Of a stretch of 64,000 bases of DNA, positions 1 to 8,436 are shown piece after piece. Where the stretch lies: the NCBI GenBank assembly GCA_017423025.1, contig JAFPGC010000020.1, forward strand, positions 26,344 through 90,343, read 5' to 3'. A program made the position numbers and the translations under genes. The stretch is from Bacteroidales bacterium (lineage in GTDB: Bacteria > Bacteroidota > Bacteroidia > Bacteroidales > UBA932). The notes beneath the pieces were generated by a model that saw nothing but the letters and a program-made list of their open reading frames with translations, had not been told where the DNA came from and did no database searches. Position 1 is the first letter of the stretch; each line of letters starts with the position of its first letter.

Positions 1-1733
1 TGGTCGCTCCACACTACCTTCTCAAAGGCCCAGCGGACATTATAAAACACATTGCGGATGAATACGTTACGCTGCGGTTCGGCCGGATCTCCTTCGTAGT
101 AGGAAGCGAATTCCGGGTAATGGGCCCGGAAGGCGGGTCCGTCCACCAGATCTACCGAATCCTTGTGGGCAATAAGCCGGTCGGCTCCCCAGGTTTTGAG
201 CCGTCCATCCGTCTTGACAGCCGCGCAGGGTAAGTTCATGAAGATATTGTCGTGGTAACGGATGTCACTGCCGCCACCAATCTGAACGGGCGGAGAAGTG
301 ATGTTGCGGAAAATGTTCCCGTAGGCTTCCACCGCACCGGATCCGTCATCGTGGTAGAGTGCCCGGACATTGAACGGCACTTCGATGTCGTGGAAATAAT
401 TGCCTCTGATGACACTCCCCCGCTGGGCGGGATTGCGGCCGTGGTAGAGCGCACCGTTGTCTTCAATATCCAGACAGACGTGGTGGACATTGTTGTATTC
501 TACCGTCTGGTCGTTTCCCAGCATCAGGATGGCCATAGTGGCCGAATGGTAGAATTCGCAGCCGGAAATGCGGTTTCCAAGACCGCTCATAGCCACGCCA
601 ACCCTGTACTGCATCTCGATACGGTTGAAATTGTGGATGATGCAGTTCTCCACATAATTGTCTCCCCGGACAATATTTCGCCGGTCACCGCCACCCAGTT
701 CGACGGCTCCGGCTCCCAGGTCGTACAGTTCGCAGCCAGAAAGACCACAACGGCGACAGGCGGAGTCAATGACGGCCGCCACGTGTCCCATTCCGTGAAT
801 ATCGCACTCCTGAATCTGGCACTCATGGCAACCAAGCATACGTACCGCATCTCCGCGTGAGCAGGCGAATTCCACGCCGGAAATCACCACTCCGCTGCAG
901 GCAGTCATCTTCACCAGCGGATCCTTTAGAAGGCTTATTTCAATCCGGCGGATTCCCTTCGGAAGCATCAGCCAGGCCCGCTTTCTTTCGGTATCCAGGG
1001 CATATTCTCCCGGAAGGGTCACTTCTTCGGGGATATTCAGAATCTTCCAGCGCTGGAATTTCTCTCCCTTTTGCTTGCCAAAACCATAATTGGTGAGACT
1101 TCCCGCCTCCAGCGTCTTATCCTTTCCAATGTGTGCAACGGGAACCATCTCGGTAGTCCATCCGAAGCGGAAACAGCCCCATAGCCAGCCAAGTTGTGGG
1201 TCTTTCCATTCCAACGGGCGATCTTGGGTAAAGCCGATAACTCCATAACCATCCCCGGTTTGGGGGCGGATGCGGCCCCTTCCGGGAATCAGGACGGTAT
1301 CCAGGGGAAGCGCAGATTCGTCAGGCCATTGGCTCAGACGCATCGGCACTCCGTCGGCAAAGAGTTCCGACCAGGAGGGACCTGTCAGATGGGGATCTCC
1401 CTTCGGGGTAAGGGCGCCCAGTGGATATCGGCCCAAATTCAAAGTACGGACGCCTTTGGCGTATCCCCGTGCCCTGCGCAGCCGCCAGCGGGAAATGCGC
1501 TCTCCGCCGCTCAGGGTAGCCCCTTCGCCCAGGATGACCAGATTCTCTTTCCCTTCTATACAAAGTGTCTCCTTGAGGCGATACACGCCTTTACGGAGCA
1601 CGATGGTATCTCCGGCAGAGGCTTCATTCACAGCCTTTTGCAGCTGGGAGCTTTTCCTTACACGAATCTGCCTGGCATCCACTCCGGAGTAAAGCAAAAG
1701 CAGTACAAATAAAGCAAGTCCGTACTTTTTCAT
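1..1733 (-). CDS. Secreted parallel beta-helix protein, C-terminus cut by window edge
   Basis: Reading the minus strand from the ATG at 1733-1731 gives 577 uninterrupted codons to the window edge, so the C-terminus is missing. Residues 1-20 form a signal peptide (two Lys, hydrophobic core, likely cleavage after Ala20). Residues 22-70 (SQLQKAVNEASAGDTIVL, then a KGVYRL turn) look like the N-terminal cap of pectate-lyase-fold proteins. The second half has repeated coil turns such as GNYFHDIEV, YGNIFRNIT and HDNIFMNL, typical of right-handed parallel beta-helices. In Bacteroidota such secreted proteins are often polysaccharide lyases or hydrolases, but I cannot assign catalytic residues, so the substrate is unknown. 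The middle contains an unusual run of cysteines (around residues 280-335) for an exported protein. It is transcribed divergently from the GNAT gene at 1810. Confidence 0.75.
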   Translation of the reverse strand, partial: MKKYGLALFVLLLLYSGVDARQIRVRKSSQLQKAVNEASAGDTIVLRKGVYRLKETLCIEGKENLVILGEGATLSGGERISRWRLRRARGYAKGVRTLNLGRYPLGALTPKGDPHLTGPSWSELFADGVPMRLSQWPDESALPLDTVLIPGRGRIRPQTGDGYGVIGFTQDRPLEWKDPQLGWLWGCFRFGWTTEMVPVAHIGKDKTLEAGSLTNYGFGKQKGEKFQRWKILNIPEEVTLPGEYALDTERKRAWLMLPKGIRRIEISLLKDPLVKMTACSGVVISGVEFACSRGDAVRMLGCHECQIQECDIHGMGHVAAVIDSACRRCGLSGCELYDLGAGAVELGGGDRRNIVRGDNYVENCIIHNFNRIEMQYRVGVAMSGLGNRISGCEFYHSATMAILMLGNDQTVEYNNVHHVCLDIEDNGALYHGRNPAQRGSVIRGNYFHDIEVPFNVRALYHDDGSGAVEAYGNIFRNITSPPVQIGGGSDIRYHDNIFMNLPCAAVKTDGRLKTWGADRLIAHKDSVDLVDGPAFRAHYPEFASYYEGDPAEPQRNVFIRNVFYNVRWAFEKVVWSD

Positions 1734-1782
1734 TATTCTCTTCTTTTCAACATATAAAGTTACTTATTTTTCCAATAATTGC

Positions 1783-1790
1783 TATCTTTG
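1783..1790 (+). promoter_or_regulatory. Bacteroidota -7 element (TATCTTTG)
   Basis: TATCTTTG matches the TAnnTTTG consensus and lies 20 bp before the ATG of the GNAT gene at 1810. No good TTTG -33 box is seen at the expected distance, so only the -7 half is supported. Confidence 0.5.
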
Positions 1791-1809
1791 CCAACGATAA
1801 CGCGCGAAA

Positions 1810-2952
1810 ATGAAACCTGAAACAACCATTATCCCCGTACAGGGGAAAAAACTACTCAAAGCTTTTATCCGTTTCCCGCTGGACCTCTATAAGGATTGTG
1901 AGAACTGGGTCCCGCCTTTTGAAAGCGACGAATTCAAGTCCCTTGGGCCTGACAATCCTTCCCTCGAATTCTGCGAAAAGGAGCTGTTTCTGGCCTATCA
2001 AGGCAAAAAGATAGTTGGACGCGTGGCTGCCATCATCAACCACCGGGCCAACAAGAAATTCAATGAAAACACCGTCCGCTTTGGCTGGATAGACTTCATA
2101 GAAGATTTTGATGTGGCCAAAGCCCTCATTGATACGGTTGTCGTATGGGGTGCCAAACGCGGGGCCACTCAGATCAAAGGTCCCCTGGGTTTCACGGATA
2201 TGGACCGCGAGGGCCTGCTGGTAGATGGCTTCGAAAACGAGAGCCCGTTTACCGTCATTTACAACTATCCCTACTACCCCGAGTATCTGGAGCGGATGGG
2301 CTTCACCAAAGATGCAGACTGGACGCAGCGCTTCCTCAATTTCACGGAAGAACTGCCGCCCATGTACATGTATGCCGATGTCATCGAAAAACGCTTCGGC
2401 CTGCGCATTTTCCTCGCCCGCAACCTCAAGGAGATGGCCCGGCGCGGCCGTGAGATGTTCCATGTGCTCAATGCCGCCTTTGAGCCGCTATATGAGTACA
2501 CCAAACTCTCCGAAGAGCAGATTGACGGTTACGTCAAGCAGTATGTCCCGGTCATGAACAAAGACCTGGTGGCCTTTGTGGTAAATGAGAAAGACGAACT
2601 TGTTGCCTTTACCGTGACCATGCCGCACATCAGCGCCGGCGTCCGCAAGGCCAAGGGCCGTATTTTCCCCTTCGGCTGGATGCACATCCTCCCCTCGCTC
2701 AATGCCAAGAAGAACCATATCACCGAGGGCCTTCTCATTGGCGTACTGCCGGAATACCAGGCCAAAGGCGCCGCCCTGCTCATGACCAAGTACCTGCATG
2801 AAAATTTCATCCGCCTGGGAATCAGACGGATGTTAATGAACCCGCAGCTGGAAGAAAACTACAAGGTGCAGACGCTCTTCGAGCCCTACGACCCGCAGCC
2901 GTATCAACGTCGCCGCAGTTATGTAAGGGAGATCAAGGCCGAAAGCCTCTAA
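1810..2952 (+). CDS. GNAT-family acyltransferase-like protein, paralogue 1
   Basis: A 380-residue protein of a widespread two-domain GNAT-like family. The N-terminus carries the family signature PLDLYKDCENWVPP (residues ~25-38), followed by a KKIVGRVAA strand (~66-74) and a conserved REGLLVDGFE turn with YNYPYYPEYLERMGF. The C-terminal half holds a second GNAT-like fold (GVLPEYQAKGAALLM, ~318-332). It is clearly homologous to the gene at 19707-20837. The acyl donor is unknown; GNAT folds use acyl-CoA or acyl-ACP. It converges on the acyl carrier protein and acyl ligase genes, and the two stop codons overlap (CTAA at 2949-2952). This context, repeated at the second paralogue, suggests acyl-ACP chemistry, but that is inference. 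Confidence 0.7.
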   Translation: MKPETTIIPVQGKKLLKAFIRFPLDLYKDCENWVPPFESDEFKSLGPDNPSLEFCEKELFLAYQGKKIVGRVAAIINHRANKKFNENTVRFGWIDFIEDFDVAKALIDTVVVWGAKRGATQIKGPLGFTDMDREGLLVDGFENESPFTVIYNYPYYPEYLERMGFTKDADWTQRFLNFTEELPPMYMYADVIEKRFGLRIFLARNLKEMARRGREMFHVLNAAFEPLYEYTKLSEEQIDGYVKQYVPVMNKDLVAFVVNEKDELVAFTVTMPHISAGVRKAKGRIFPFGWMHILPSLNAKKNHITEGLLIGVLPEYQAKGAALLMTKYLHENFIRLGIRRMLMNPQLEENYKVQTLFEPYDPQPYQRRRSYVREIKAESL

Positions 2953-3194
2953 CCTCTCTCCTGGATAATCGTGTCACACACTTCCCCGACGGTTACCGGC
3001 AACGGTTTTCCTTCGGGGAATCTCATTTGGAATTTCTCCTCCGAAGCCAGGGCCAGGAGCATCATGGAAAGTGAGTCGATACCGAGCTCGCGAACGAGCT
3101 CAGTATCGTAGGTCACTGTAGACATGTCGGTCTTGGGCCGGATGACGGACAGAACCTCCTTGAGGCCTGCCAGCACTTCTTCACGCGTCATCAT
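2949..3194 (-). CDS. Acyl carrier protein (partner of adjacent ligase)
   Basis: An 81-residue carrier protein with the phosphopantetheine site ELGIDSLSM; Ser41 would carry the prosthetic group. Predicted helices and size fit the ACP family, although the C-terminal part (MRFPEGKPLPVTVGEV) differs from housekeeping AcpP. Its start overlaps the stop of the upstream ligase gene as ATGA (3191-3194), so the two are almost certainly cotranslated. The start is a double ATG; either Met could be used. It is one of four stand-alone ACPs in the window (with those at 21859, 33535 and 36717) and is probably specific to the neighbouring adenylate-forming ligase. Confidence 0.85.
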   Translation of the reverse strand: MMTREEVLAGLKEVLSVIRPKTDMSTVTYDTELVRELGIDSLSMMLLALASEEKFQMRFPEGKPLPVTVGEVCDTIIQERG

Positions 3195-4687
3195 ACGCGG
3201 CTCACTTTCATACTGCCGGTGCGCTTGAAGTCTTCCGTACGCACGGTCACTTTACGGATCTGGTGGGTAGTAGGCAGCGTGGCGTTCACCTTGTCCACCA
3301 GGTTCTTCATATAGGCTTCCACTTCCTCGAAAGGCTTGCCTTCAAAGGCCGGCATCAGAGGCAGAATCTCGATGGCAATGACCTGGTTGCCTTCCACCGT
3401 GTCTTCCTTCACCATGGCGTCGCGCACGCAAGGATCGGCATAGAAGGGCTCTTCCAGGGCCTCGGGGCTCACATTCTCACCATTGGCCAGCACAATGATA
3501 TTCTTGATGCGGCCGGTGATATAGAGGAATCCGTCCTCGTCAAAGCGGCAAAGGTCGCCGGTGCGCAGCCAGCCGTCGGGAGTAAGGGATTCAGCCGTAC
3601 GCTCGGGGTCCTTGTAGTATCCGGAGAACACATTGTCACCCTTGACCCAAAGCTCGCCATCTACCAGTTTGGCCTCCTGACCGGGATAAACGCGGCCGAT
3701 GGAAGTGGGATTGGTGAGAGGATATGCATTGGCCGATGTGAGGTTGGCGCTTTCCGTAAGGCCGTAGCCAAAGCAGAAGGTAACGCCCAGTTTGGTAAAG
3801 ATCTCGGTCAGGCGCGGCGGCACATTGGCGGCGCCGGAGATAATCATGCGCAGCTGGCCACCCAGGAACTGGGGACCATACATCTTCACCAGGCCGGCCA
3901 GGATATCGCAGATACCCGGCACAATGATGAGAATGGTGGGTTTGATGGCCGGAAGCTTGCCCACGGCAGCCTTCATATCCTCGCAGGTGAACATAAGGTT
4001 ACCGGAATAGAAGCAGCCCATGCAACCGGCAATGAGGCCGAATACGTGGCTCAGAGGAAGCAGGGCCAGATAGCGGTGCACGCCGATGATGGGGCCCGGT
4101 TTGAAGATGGTGTTGAAGTTGCCTCTCATGAGGGCCCTGTGCGAAAGGACAGCACCCTTGGGGGCACCCGTAGTTCCGCCGGTGAAGAAGATGGCGGCGG
4201 GGCTGTCGGGATCGATATCGGCCGAAGGGACGCCCGTTTCTGCAATGGAAGCAGCCGGGAGCACCTTGGTGCCCTGGATCTTGGCGGTGAGGGGCATGAA
4301 TTCCTCGCGTACGAAGATGGCGGCGATGTCAAACTTCATGCAGCAGCCTACCACGGCCATTTCCGGCAGGGAGGCAGGGAAATTCATGGCCACGTAACCG
4401 GCACTGGTAACGGCCAGGAACAGTTCCATGGCATCCTGGCTGTTGCGGTCGAAGATGGCGATATGGGAGCCCTTGGGAAGGCCCAGGCCATCGATGAAAG
4501 CGCGGCGGCGGGCCACACGCTCACCCAGTTCCTTATAGGTAATGGTGTTGGTCATGTCGGAAATGGCCGGATTGTCGGCATATTCCTTGGTGAACCAGTC
4601 TACGAACTGCCCCATGGTGGGCAGATAAGGAAGGCGGTCAATCTCTTCCTTCGGCAACAGAGAATAGAAATACTCTTCGTTTGTCAT
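3191..4687 (-). CDS. Adenylate-forming acyl-CoA/acyl-ACP ligase
   Basis: A 498-residue class I adenylate-forming enzyme (ANL superfamily). Visible motifs in order: the P-loop FFTGGTTGAPKG (residues 167-178), the aromatic motif FGYGLTES, the ATP-ribose motif GWLRTGDL, the hinge region GRIKNIIVLANGENVSPEAL, and a C-terminal catalytic lysine in KRTGSMKVSRV. These enzymes activate a carboxylate as acyl-AMP and pass it to CoA or to a carrier protein. The gene overlaps a dedicated ACP by ATGA, which favours acyl-ACP synthetase activity. The substrate could be a recycled fatty acid or an aryl acid; nothing in the sequence decides. A 2-gene operon with the ACP; the beta-lactamase-like gene lies just upstream (11 bp gap) on the same strand. 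Confidence 0.85.
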   Translation of the reverse strand: MTNEEYFYSLLPKEEIDRLPYLPTMGQFVDWFTKEYADNPAISDMTNTITYKELGERVARRRAFIDGLGLPKGSHIAIFDRNSQDAMELFLAVTSAGYVAMNFPASLPEMAVVGCCMKFDIAAIFVREEFMPLTAKIQGTKVLPAASIAETGVPSADIDPDSPAAIFFTGGTTGAPKGAVLSHRALMRGNFNTIFKPGPIIGVHRYLALLPLSHVFGLIAGCMGCFYSGNLMFTCEDMKAAVGKLPAIKPTILIIVPGICDILAGLVKMYGPQFLGGQLRMIISGAANVPPRLTEIFTKLGVTFCFGYGLTESANLTSANAYPLTNPTSIGRVYPGQEAKLVDGELWVKGDNVFSGYYKDPERTAESLTPDGWLRTGDLCRFDEDGFLYITGRIKNIIVLANGENVSPEALEEPFYADPCVRDAMVKEDTVEGNQVIAIEILPLMPAFEGKPFEEVEAYMKNLVDKVNATLPTTHQIRKVTVRTEDFKRTGSMKVSRV

Positions 4688-4698
4688 AAAATAAAGGT

Positions 4699-5784
4699 TT
4701 AGTTAATAGTTATAAGTTCTTTTTCCAATTGCATCAGAAGTTCATAACGGTCCCAGTCATTGCGGTTGGCAAAGATCAGGATCAGAAGATTCTGTTCCGG
4801 ATACCGGGCGGCCATAATCTTAAAGCCCCCATTGTCTCCGGTATGGTAAATCCTTAACGGGGCGCCGTCTTTGGCCGGTTCCAGGAACCATCCATAGCCA
4901 TACCAGGTATTGGGACGGTTCTGGTAATCACTCCAGGGGCTTCCGCTCACCTGGGTATGGGGTGACATGGCCAGGTGCAGCAGTACCTCATCTAAAAGGG
5001 CACCGCTGCGAAGAACCTTTTCCCATTTCACGAACTCGTGCGTAGAGGTATACATCCCGCCGTCAGGCCTGGTGGCAAAGAAGGTCTCTTCCCCAAAGTC
5101 GTACTCCTGCCAACCATCGTCGAAGATATACCCGTGAGCGGCGTCGGGACGCTCGTCGTCCCGGTCGAAGTAATAGGTATCGTCCATGCCGGCCGGGCCG
5201 AAGATATGCTTCCGGACATACTCCGTAAACGGCTCTCCGCTAACCCTTTCCACCAGAAAACCCAGCAAGGTATAGGTGGGATTGATATACTCGTATGCGG
5301 TTCCGGGGGGAAAGTGGAGATGGTCCAGGTTTTTTAGGTATTCTACGGCCAAGTCGTCATCTCCAAAAACCTTCTGTTCCCGCGTCAGATAGCCTCTCTC
5401 ATCAGGCACTCCGGAAGAATGGCTGAGCAGATGCTTGATACGGATTTCCTTCCAGATGGCGCTTTTAAATTCCGGGAAGTAAACGCCTACGGCATCATTC
5501 AGGGAAAGCTTCCCTTCCTGAACCAACTGCAGAATAGCAACAGCCGTAAACTGCTTGGAAACAGACGCTATATTGAAATGCGTATCACCGTCAATGCCGT
5601 CGCCATCAAGTCGCGCAATTCCATAACCCTTATCAAAGACGATGTCGTCCCCCTTCATCACCAGCACGGCCGCACCGGGTTCATCGGCCGGGAAAAGGGG
5701 CTTCAGGATCTGATCCAGGCGGCTTTCCAGGGAGGGCTTGCAGGATACCATAAGCAATAGCGTCAAATATAGGAATCGTTTCAT
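4699..5784 (-). CDS. Serine beta-lactamase-like lipoprotein (class C/DD-peptidase fold)
   Basis: 361 residues with a lipoprotein signal (lipobox LMVSC, lipidated Cys15). The serine beta-lactamase/DD-peptidase triad of motifs is present: SVSK (Ser74-Lys77), a YIN motif in YEYINPTYTLLG, and HTG in YHTGDNGGF. Such periplasmic serine hydrolases include esterases, D-aminopeptidases and penicillin-binding-like proteins; class C beta-lactamases are one branch only, so resistance activity should not be assumed. It sits in a same-strand run with the ligase/ACP pair (11 bp upstream of the ligase start) and 2 bp after the PriA-like gene, so it may be cotranscribed with both. Confidence 0.85.
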   Translation of the reverse strand: MKRFLYLTLLLMVSCKPSLESRLDQILKPLFPADEPGAAVLVMKGDDIVFDKGYGIARLDGDGIDGDTHFNIASVSKQFTAVAILQLVQEGKLSLNDAVGVYFPEFKSAIWKEIRIKHLLSHSSGVPDERGYLTREQKVFGDDDLAVEYLKNLDHLHFPPGTAYEYINPTYTLLGFLVERVSGEPFTEYVRKHIFGPAGMDDTYYFDRDDERPDAAHGYIFDDGWQEYDFGEETFFATRPDGGMYTSTHEFVKWEKVLRSGALLDEVLLHLAMSPHTQVSGSPWSDYQNRPNTWYGYGWFLEPAKDGAPLRIYHTGDNGGFKIMAARYPEQNLLILIFANRNDWDRYELLMQLEKELITIN

Positions 5785-5786
5785 AA

Positions 5787-7544
5787 CTAGGCCGGATCTA
5801 CATCAATTGCTATATGCCCCGTGTATTTGCGGGCCTGTTCAAAAGCCGTCACTTTTTGGCCTATGGCGTGTTTTCGAACTGTCAGAGCCTTGTCCCGAGG
5901 GAGCAGCAAGCGAATTTCGCGGCAGGAATCTTCCCGCATAGGGCCGATGGAAGAAGGATAGGGACCTTCCACAGGGATTTCAAGGGCATTCAACTCCCCT
6001 GCCAACTCACGGGTCAGGAATTCCAGACGCTTTTCGTTGGAATCCTTGACGACGAGTTTTATCATTCGGGTAAAAGGCGGATAGCCGGCCAGGCGACGTT
6101 CTTCCAGCATCCGGGCAGTCGCGTCTCCTCCATTCTGAAGGGCCGAGAAGACCGGATGTCCGGGCTCACGGGTCTGAATCACCAGGCGGCGGCAGCGTCC
6201 CCGGAACTGCTCCAGCACCTGGAGGGACCTTTCATCGGCCCTGAAGTCCTGGCGCGAGAGGATGCTGTCGGCTGCCACAAGGGCCACCAGTCCCAGTTTC
6301 TCACTTTCAAATCCTCTGGTTGTCATGGTGTTGCCCAGAAGGATATCAAATTCTCCTTTAGCAAAGGCGCGAATGGTTTCTTCCTGGTCTTCGGCCGTTC
6401 CGTCCAGGCGGGCGATACGGGCATCGGGGCAAAACTCCTGCACTTCCTCTTCCATCCTCCGGCCTCCGGCATAAGTACGGCGGGGGCCGATGAGGACAAC
6501 CTGCTCCCCGGCATCCAGCGTCTGCCGGATCTGTTCCAGAAGCTTGAGCGAGAAACTGCCGGCCATGCCTTTCTTACGATACTCGGCACCCGTGTCGATA
6601 ATATCCAGCTGTGACTGGATTCTCAGGACGCTGTCCTTTAAATCTACCCTCACAAATCGGCCACACTCAGCATTATAGACAGATTCCAGAGAGGGCGTAG
6701 CGCTGCCCAGAAGCATCTGAGCGCCGTGTATTTGAGCCAGCATAATGGCACTTTCCCGTGCGTGATAACGCGGCGCGGGTGCATCCTGCTTATAGGAGAA
6801 GTCGTGTTCTTCGTCCACAATGATCAGTCCCAGGGCATGATGCGGCAGGAAAAGGGCACTGCGGGTACCCAGAACCAGGTTGGGTTCACCCTTTCGGAGC
6901 ACTTCGGCTACCAACTTGCGTTTTCCGGCCGTAAGTCCGCTGTGATAGAGAAGGGGCGATGGCACCTGCCGGGAGACGGAATCTGCCATTTGATCAAAAA
7001 AAGCGATTTCCGGCATAAGAAAAAGGACACTCCGTCCTTTCCTCAGGGTTTCCAGGGCCAGCGTCAGGTAAATATCCCATCGGCCTGCGCCCCCTTTGAG
7101 GAGCACCGTCTTTCCGGTAGAGAAGCCCCTGCGGACGGCATCGGCAGCCTTTTCCTGCCCCTCGGAGAGATGGATTCTGCCCTCCGCTTCTTGCCTTGCA
7201 GGCAGGGCCAGACGCGATTTGGTATGCTTCATCTGGGGGTACGCCGCCTTGTACACTTCCCCTACCGTGCAGAGGTAATAATCGGCCGCCGTTCTCCAGA
7301 AATGGATTTCTTCCGGCGTGATGGCTGGGAGGTCCTTTTCAAGGGATTCGATGGAGACGATCCGGGTGGGTTCCAGGGTAGGGACAACACCCACCGCACT
7401 GACTGCAGCTACGTAAAAAGCATTGGCGAAAACCACCCTCACGCGGTCCCCTATCTTAATATCCTGACCCTCAGGGACCTTGTAATAAGGTTCCCATTCC
7501 AGCTTCAGGGGAAGTATCACCTGTATGTAGCAGGTACCGGCCAT
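5787..7544 (-). CDS. priA: PriA-like helicase, degenerate (no Walker A lysine, no zinc module)
   Basis: 585 residues, whereas Bacteroidota PriA is usually above 800. PriA identity is clear from an N-terminal 3'-end-binding-like domain (1-100), GTRSALFLP (226-234), IIVDEEHDFSYKQ (motif II, DEEH 244-247), RYHARESA, GSATPSLES (280-288) and the C-terminal YPPFTRM. Three functional elements are lost. The Walker A loop, normally GVTGSGKTEVYL, reads GGAGRWDIYL (151-160), with no GKT. The eight-cysteine zinc module normally inserted between GPRRTYA and the MEEEVQEF helix is absent. Motifs V and VI are altered: GTQM became GNTM (404-407) and AGRAGR became RGRCRR (448-453). The frame is intact, so it is a maintained gene rather than an obvious pseudogene. 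Replication restart, if any, may be ATP-independent or provided elsewhere. Confidence 0.85.
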   Translation of the reverse strand: MAGTCYIQVILPLKLEWEPYYKVPEGQDIKIGDRVRVVFANAFYVAAVSAVGVVPTLEPTRIVSIESLEKDLPAITPEEIHFWRTAADYYLCTVGEVYKAAYPQMKHTKSRLALPARQEAEGRIHLSEGQEKAADAVRRGFSTGKTVLLKGGAGRWDIYLTLALETLRKGRSVLFLMPEIAFFDQMADSVSRQVPSPLLYHSGLTAGKRKLVAEVLRKGEPNLVLGTRSALFLPHHALGLIIVDEEHDFSYKQDAPAPRYHARESAIMLAQIHGAQMLLGSATPSLESVYNAECGRFVRVDLKDSVLRIQSQLDIIDTGAEYRKKGMAGSFSLKLLEQIRQTLDAGEQVVLIGPRRTYAGGRRMEEEVQEFCPDARIARLDGTAEDQEETIRAFAKGEFDILLGNTMTTRGFESEKLGLVALVAADSILSRQDFRADERSLQVLEQFRGRCRRLVIQTREPGHPVFSALQNGGDATARMLEERRLAGYPPFTRMIKLVVKDSNEKRLEFLTRELAGELNALEIPVEGPYPSSIGPMREDSCREIRLLLPRDKALTVRKHAIGQKVTAFEQARKYTGHIAIDVDPA

Positions 7545-7552
7545 AAATCATA

Positions 7553-7560
7553 CAAATATA
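7553..7560 (-). promoter_or_regulatory. -7 element of the PriA-like gene (TATATTTG)
   Basis: On the minus strand TATATTTG fits TAnnTTTG and ends 8 bp before the ATG at 7544, implying a very short leader. No TTTG box is seen at the right distance. Confidence 0.5.
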
Positions 7561-7583
7561 GGAAATAATTCCGTTAAAAAGAA

Positions 7584-7639
7584 GTTGTGGAACTTTGTGG
7601 AACGATTCTTGGGGAAGCCGTTTTTTTTACCTATTTTTG
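7584..7639 (+). promoter_or_regulatory. parA promoter region with TGTGGAAC direct repeats
   Basis: TATTTTTG at 7632-7639 fits the -7 consensus, with CTTG at 7608-7611 about 20 bp upstream as a weak -33 box. Just upstream, TGTGGAAC occurs twice in direct orientation (about 7586-7593 and 7595-7602). This resembles one half of the ParB-site consensus but is not an inverted repeat, so it is noted as a possible control site only. Confidence 0.4.
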
Positions 7640-7659
7640 TAAGCTAAATATAAACGAAT

Positions 7660-8436
7660 ATGGGCAAAATCATAGCTATAGCCAATCAGAAGGGCGGTGT
7701 GGGCAAAACCACCACAGCCATCAACCTGGCCGCCTCCCTGGCCGTACTGGAAAAGAATGTTCTGGTCATTGACGCAGATCCTCAGGCCAATACCACCTCG
7801 GGACTCAATTTCGACCCCGAGAATGAGGAACATCGCACGCTGTATGAGATTCTCATCGGCAAAATCTCCGCTTCCGACGCTCTTATCCAGACGGAGCTTC
7901 CCAAGCTGCACATGATTCCCTCCCACATCAACCTTGTGGGAGCCGAAATCGAGCTTCTGGAAACCCCGGAACGCGAATCCCTCCTGAAGAAAGCCCTTGC
8001 GCCCATCAAGGACCAGTACGACTATATTATTATTGACTGCTCCCCTTCCCTGGGTCTCATTACGGTGAACAGCCTCACGGCGGCCGATTCCGTCATGATT
8101 CCCGTGCAGCCGGAGTTCTTTGCCCTGGAAGGCCTGGCCAAACTCATCCAGACCATCCGCATCGTGCAGAAGGACATCAATCCGGCCCTCACCATCGAAG
8201 GCTTCGTGGTCACCATGTACGATGGCCGCACCAAGGTGCACAACCAGGTGGTGGCCCAGCTTCGGGAACATTTCAAGGATATGGTCTTCAACACCATCAT
8301 CCAGCGTAGCATCCGCCTCAGCGAGGCTCCGTCTTACGGCAAGCCCATCATCCTCTACGACGTAATGAATAACGGTACTTCCAATTACCTCAATCTGGCA
8401 AAGGAAGTCTTAGACAAGAATAAAGATGGCGAATAA
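7660..8436 (+). CDS. parA: Chromosome-partitioning ATPase ParA (Soj)
   Basis: 258 residues of the MinD/ParA family. The deviant Walker A motif KGGVGKTT (residues 11-18) includes the signature lysine; Walker A' LVIDADPQANTT (35-46) and Walker B DYIIIDCSPSLG are present. Length and domain layout match chromosomal Soj proteins, which lack an N-terminal DNA-binding domain, unlike plasmid type Ia ParA. It forms dynamic ATP-dependent assemblies on the nucleoid and works with ParB to segregate the origin region. The last 11 bp overlap parB. Pairing with parB, and a DUF5683/transglycosylase pair downstream, is the usual chromosomal order in Bacteroidota. A centromere site was not found. Confidence 0.95.
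   Translation: MGKIIAIANQKGGVGKTTTAINLAASLAVLEKNVLVIDADPQANTTSGLNFDPENEEHRTLYEILIGKISASDALIQTELPKLHMIPSHINLVGAEIELLETPERESLLKKALAPIKDQYDYIIIDCSPSLGLITVNSLTAADSVMIPVQPEFFALEGLAKLIQTIRIVQKDINPALTIEGFVVTMYDGRTKVHNQVVAQLREHFKDMVFNTIIQRSIRLSEAPSYGKPIILYDVMNNGTSNYLNLAKEVLDKNKDGE

Noticed and set aside
3263-4702. A 479-codon plus-strand open frame
   Set aside because: It is antisense to the adenylate-forming ligase, which has every family motif; its translation is rich in Gly, His and Gln with no domain. High GC leaves such frames open by chance.
4699-5784. Calling the serine hydrolase a resistance beta-lactamase
   Set aside because: SVSK, YIN and HTG fit the whole family of serine beta-lactamase-like proteins, most of which are not resistance enzymes.
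5787-7544. STGKT at residues 142-146 of the PriA-like protein as a substitute Walker A
   Set aside because: It lies before the beta strand that precedes the true loop position (151-157), so it cannot take the role of the P-loop lysine.
7584-7603. TGTGGAAC repeats as a parS centromere
   Set aside because: parS is a 16-bp inverted repeat; these are direct repeats, so no parS call is made.
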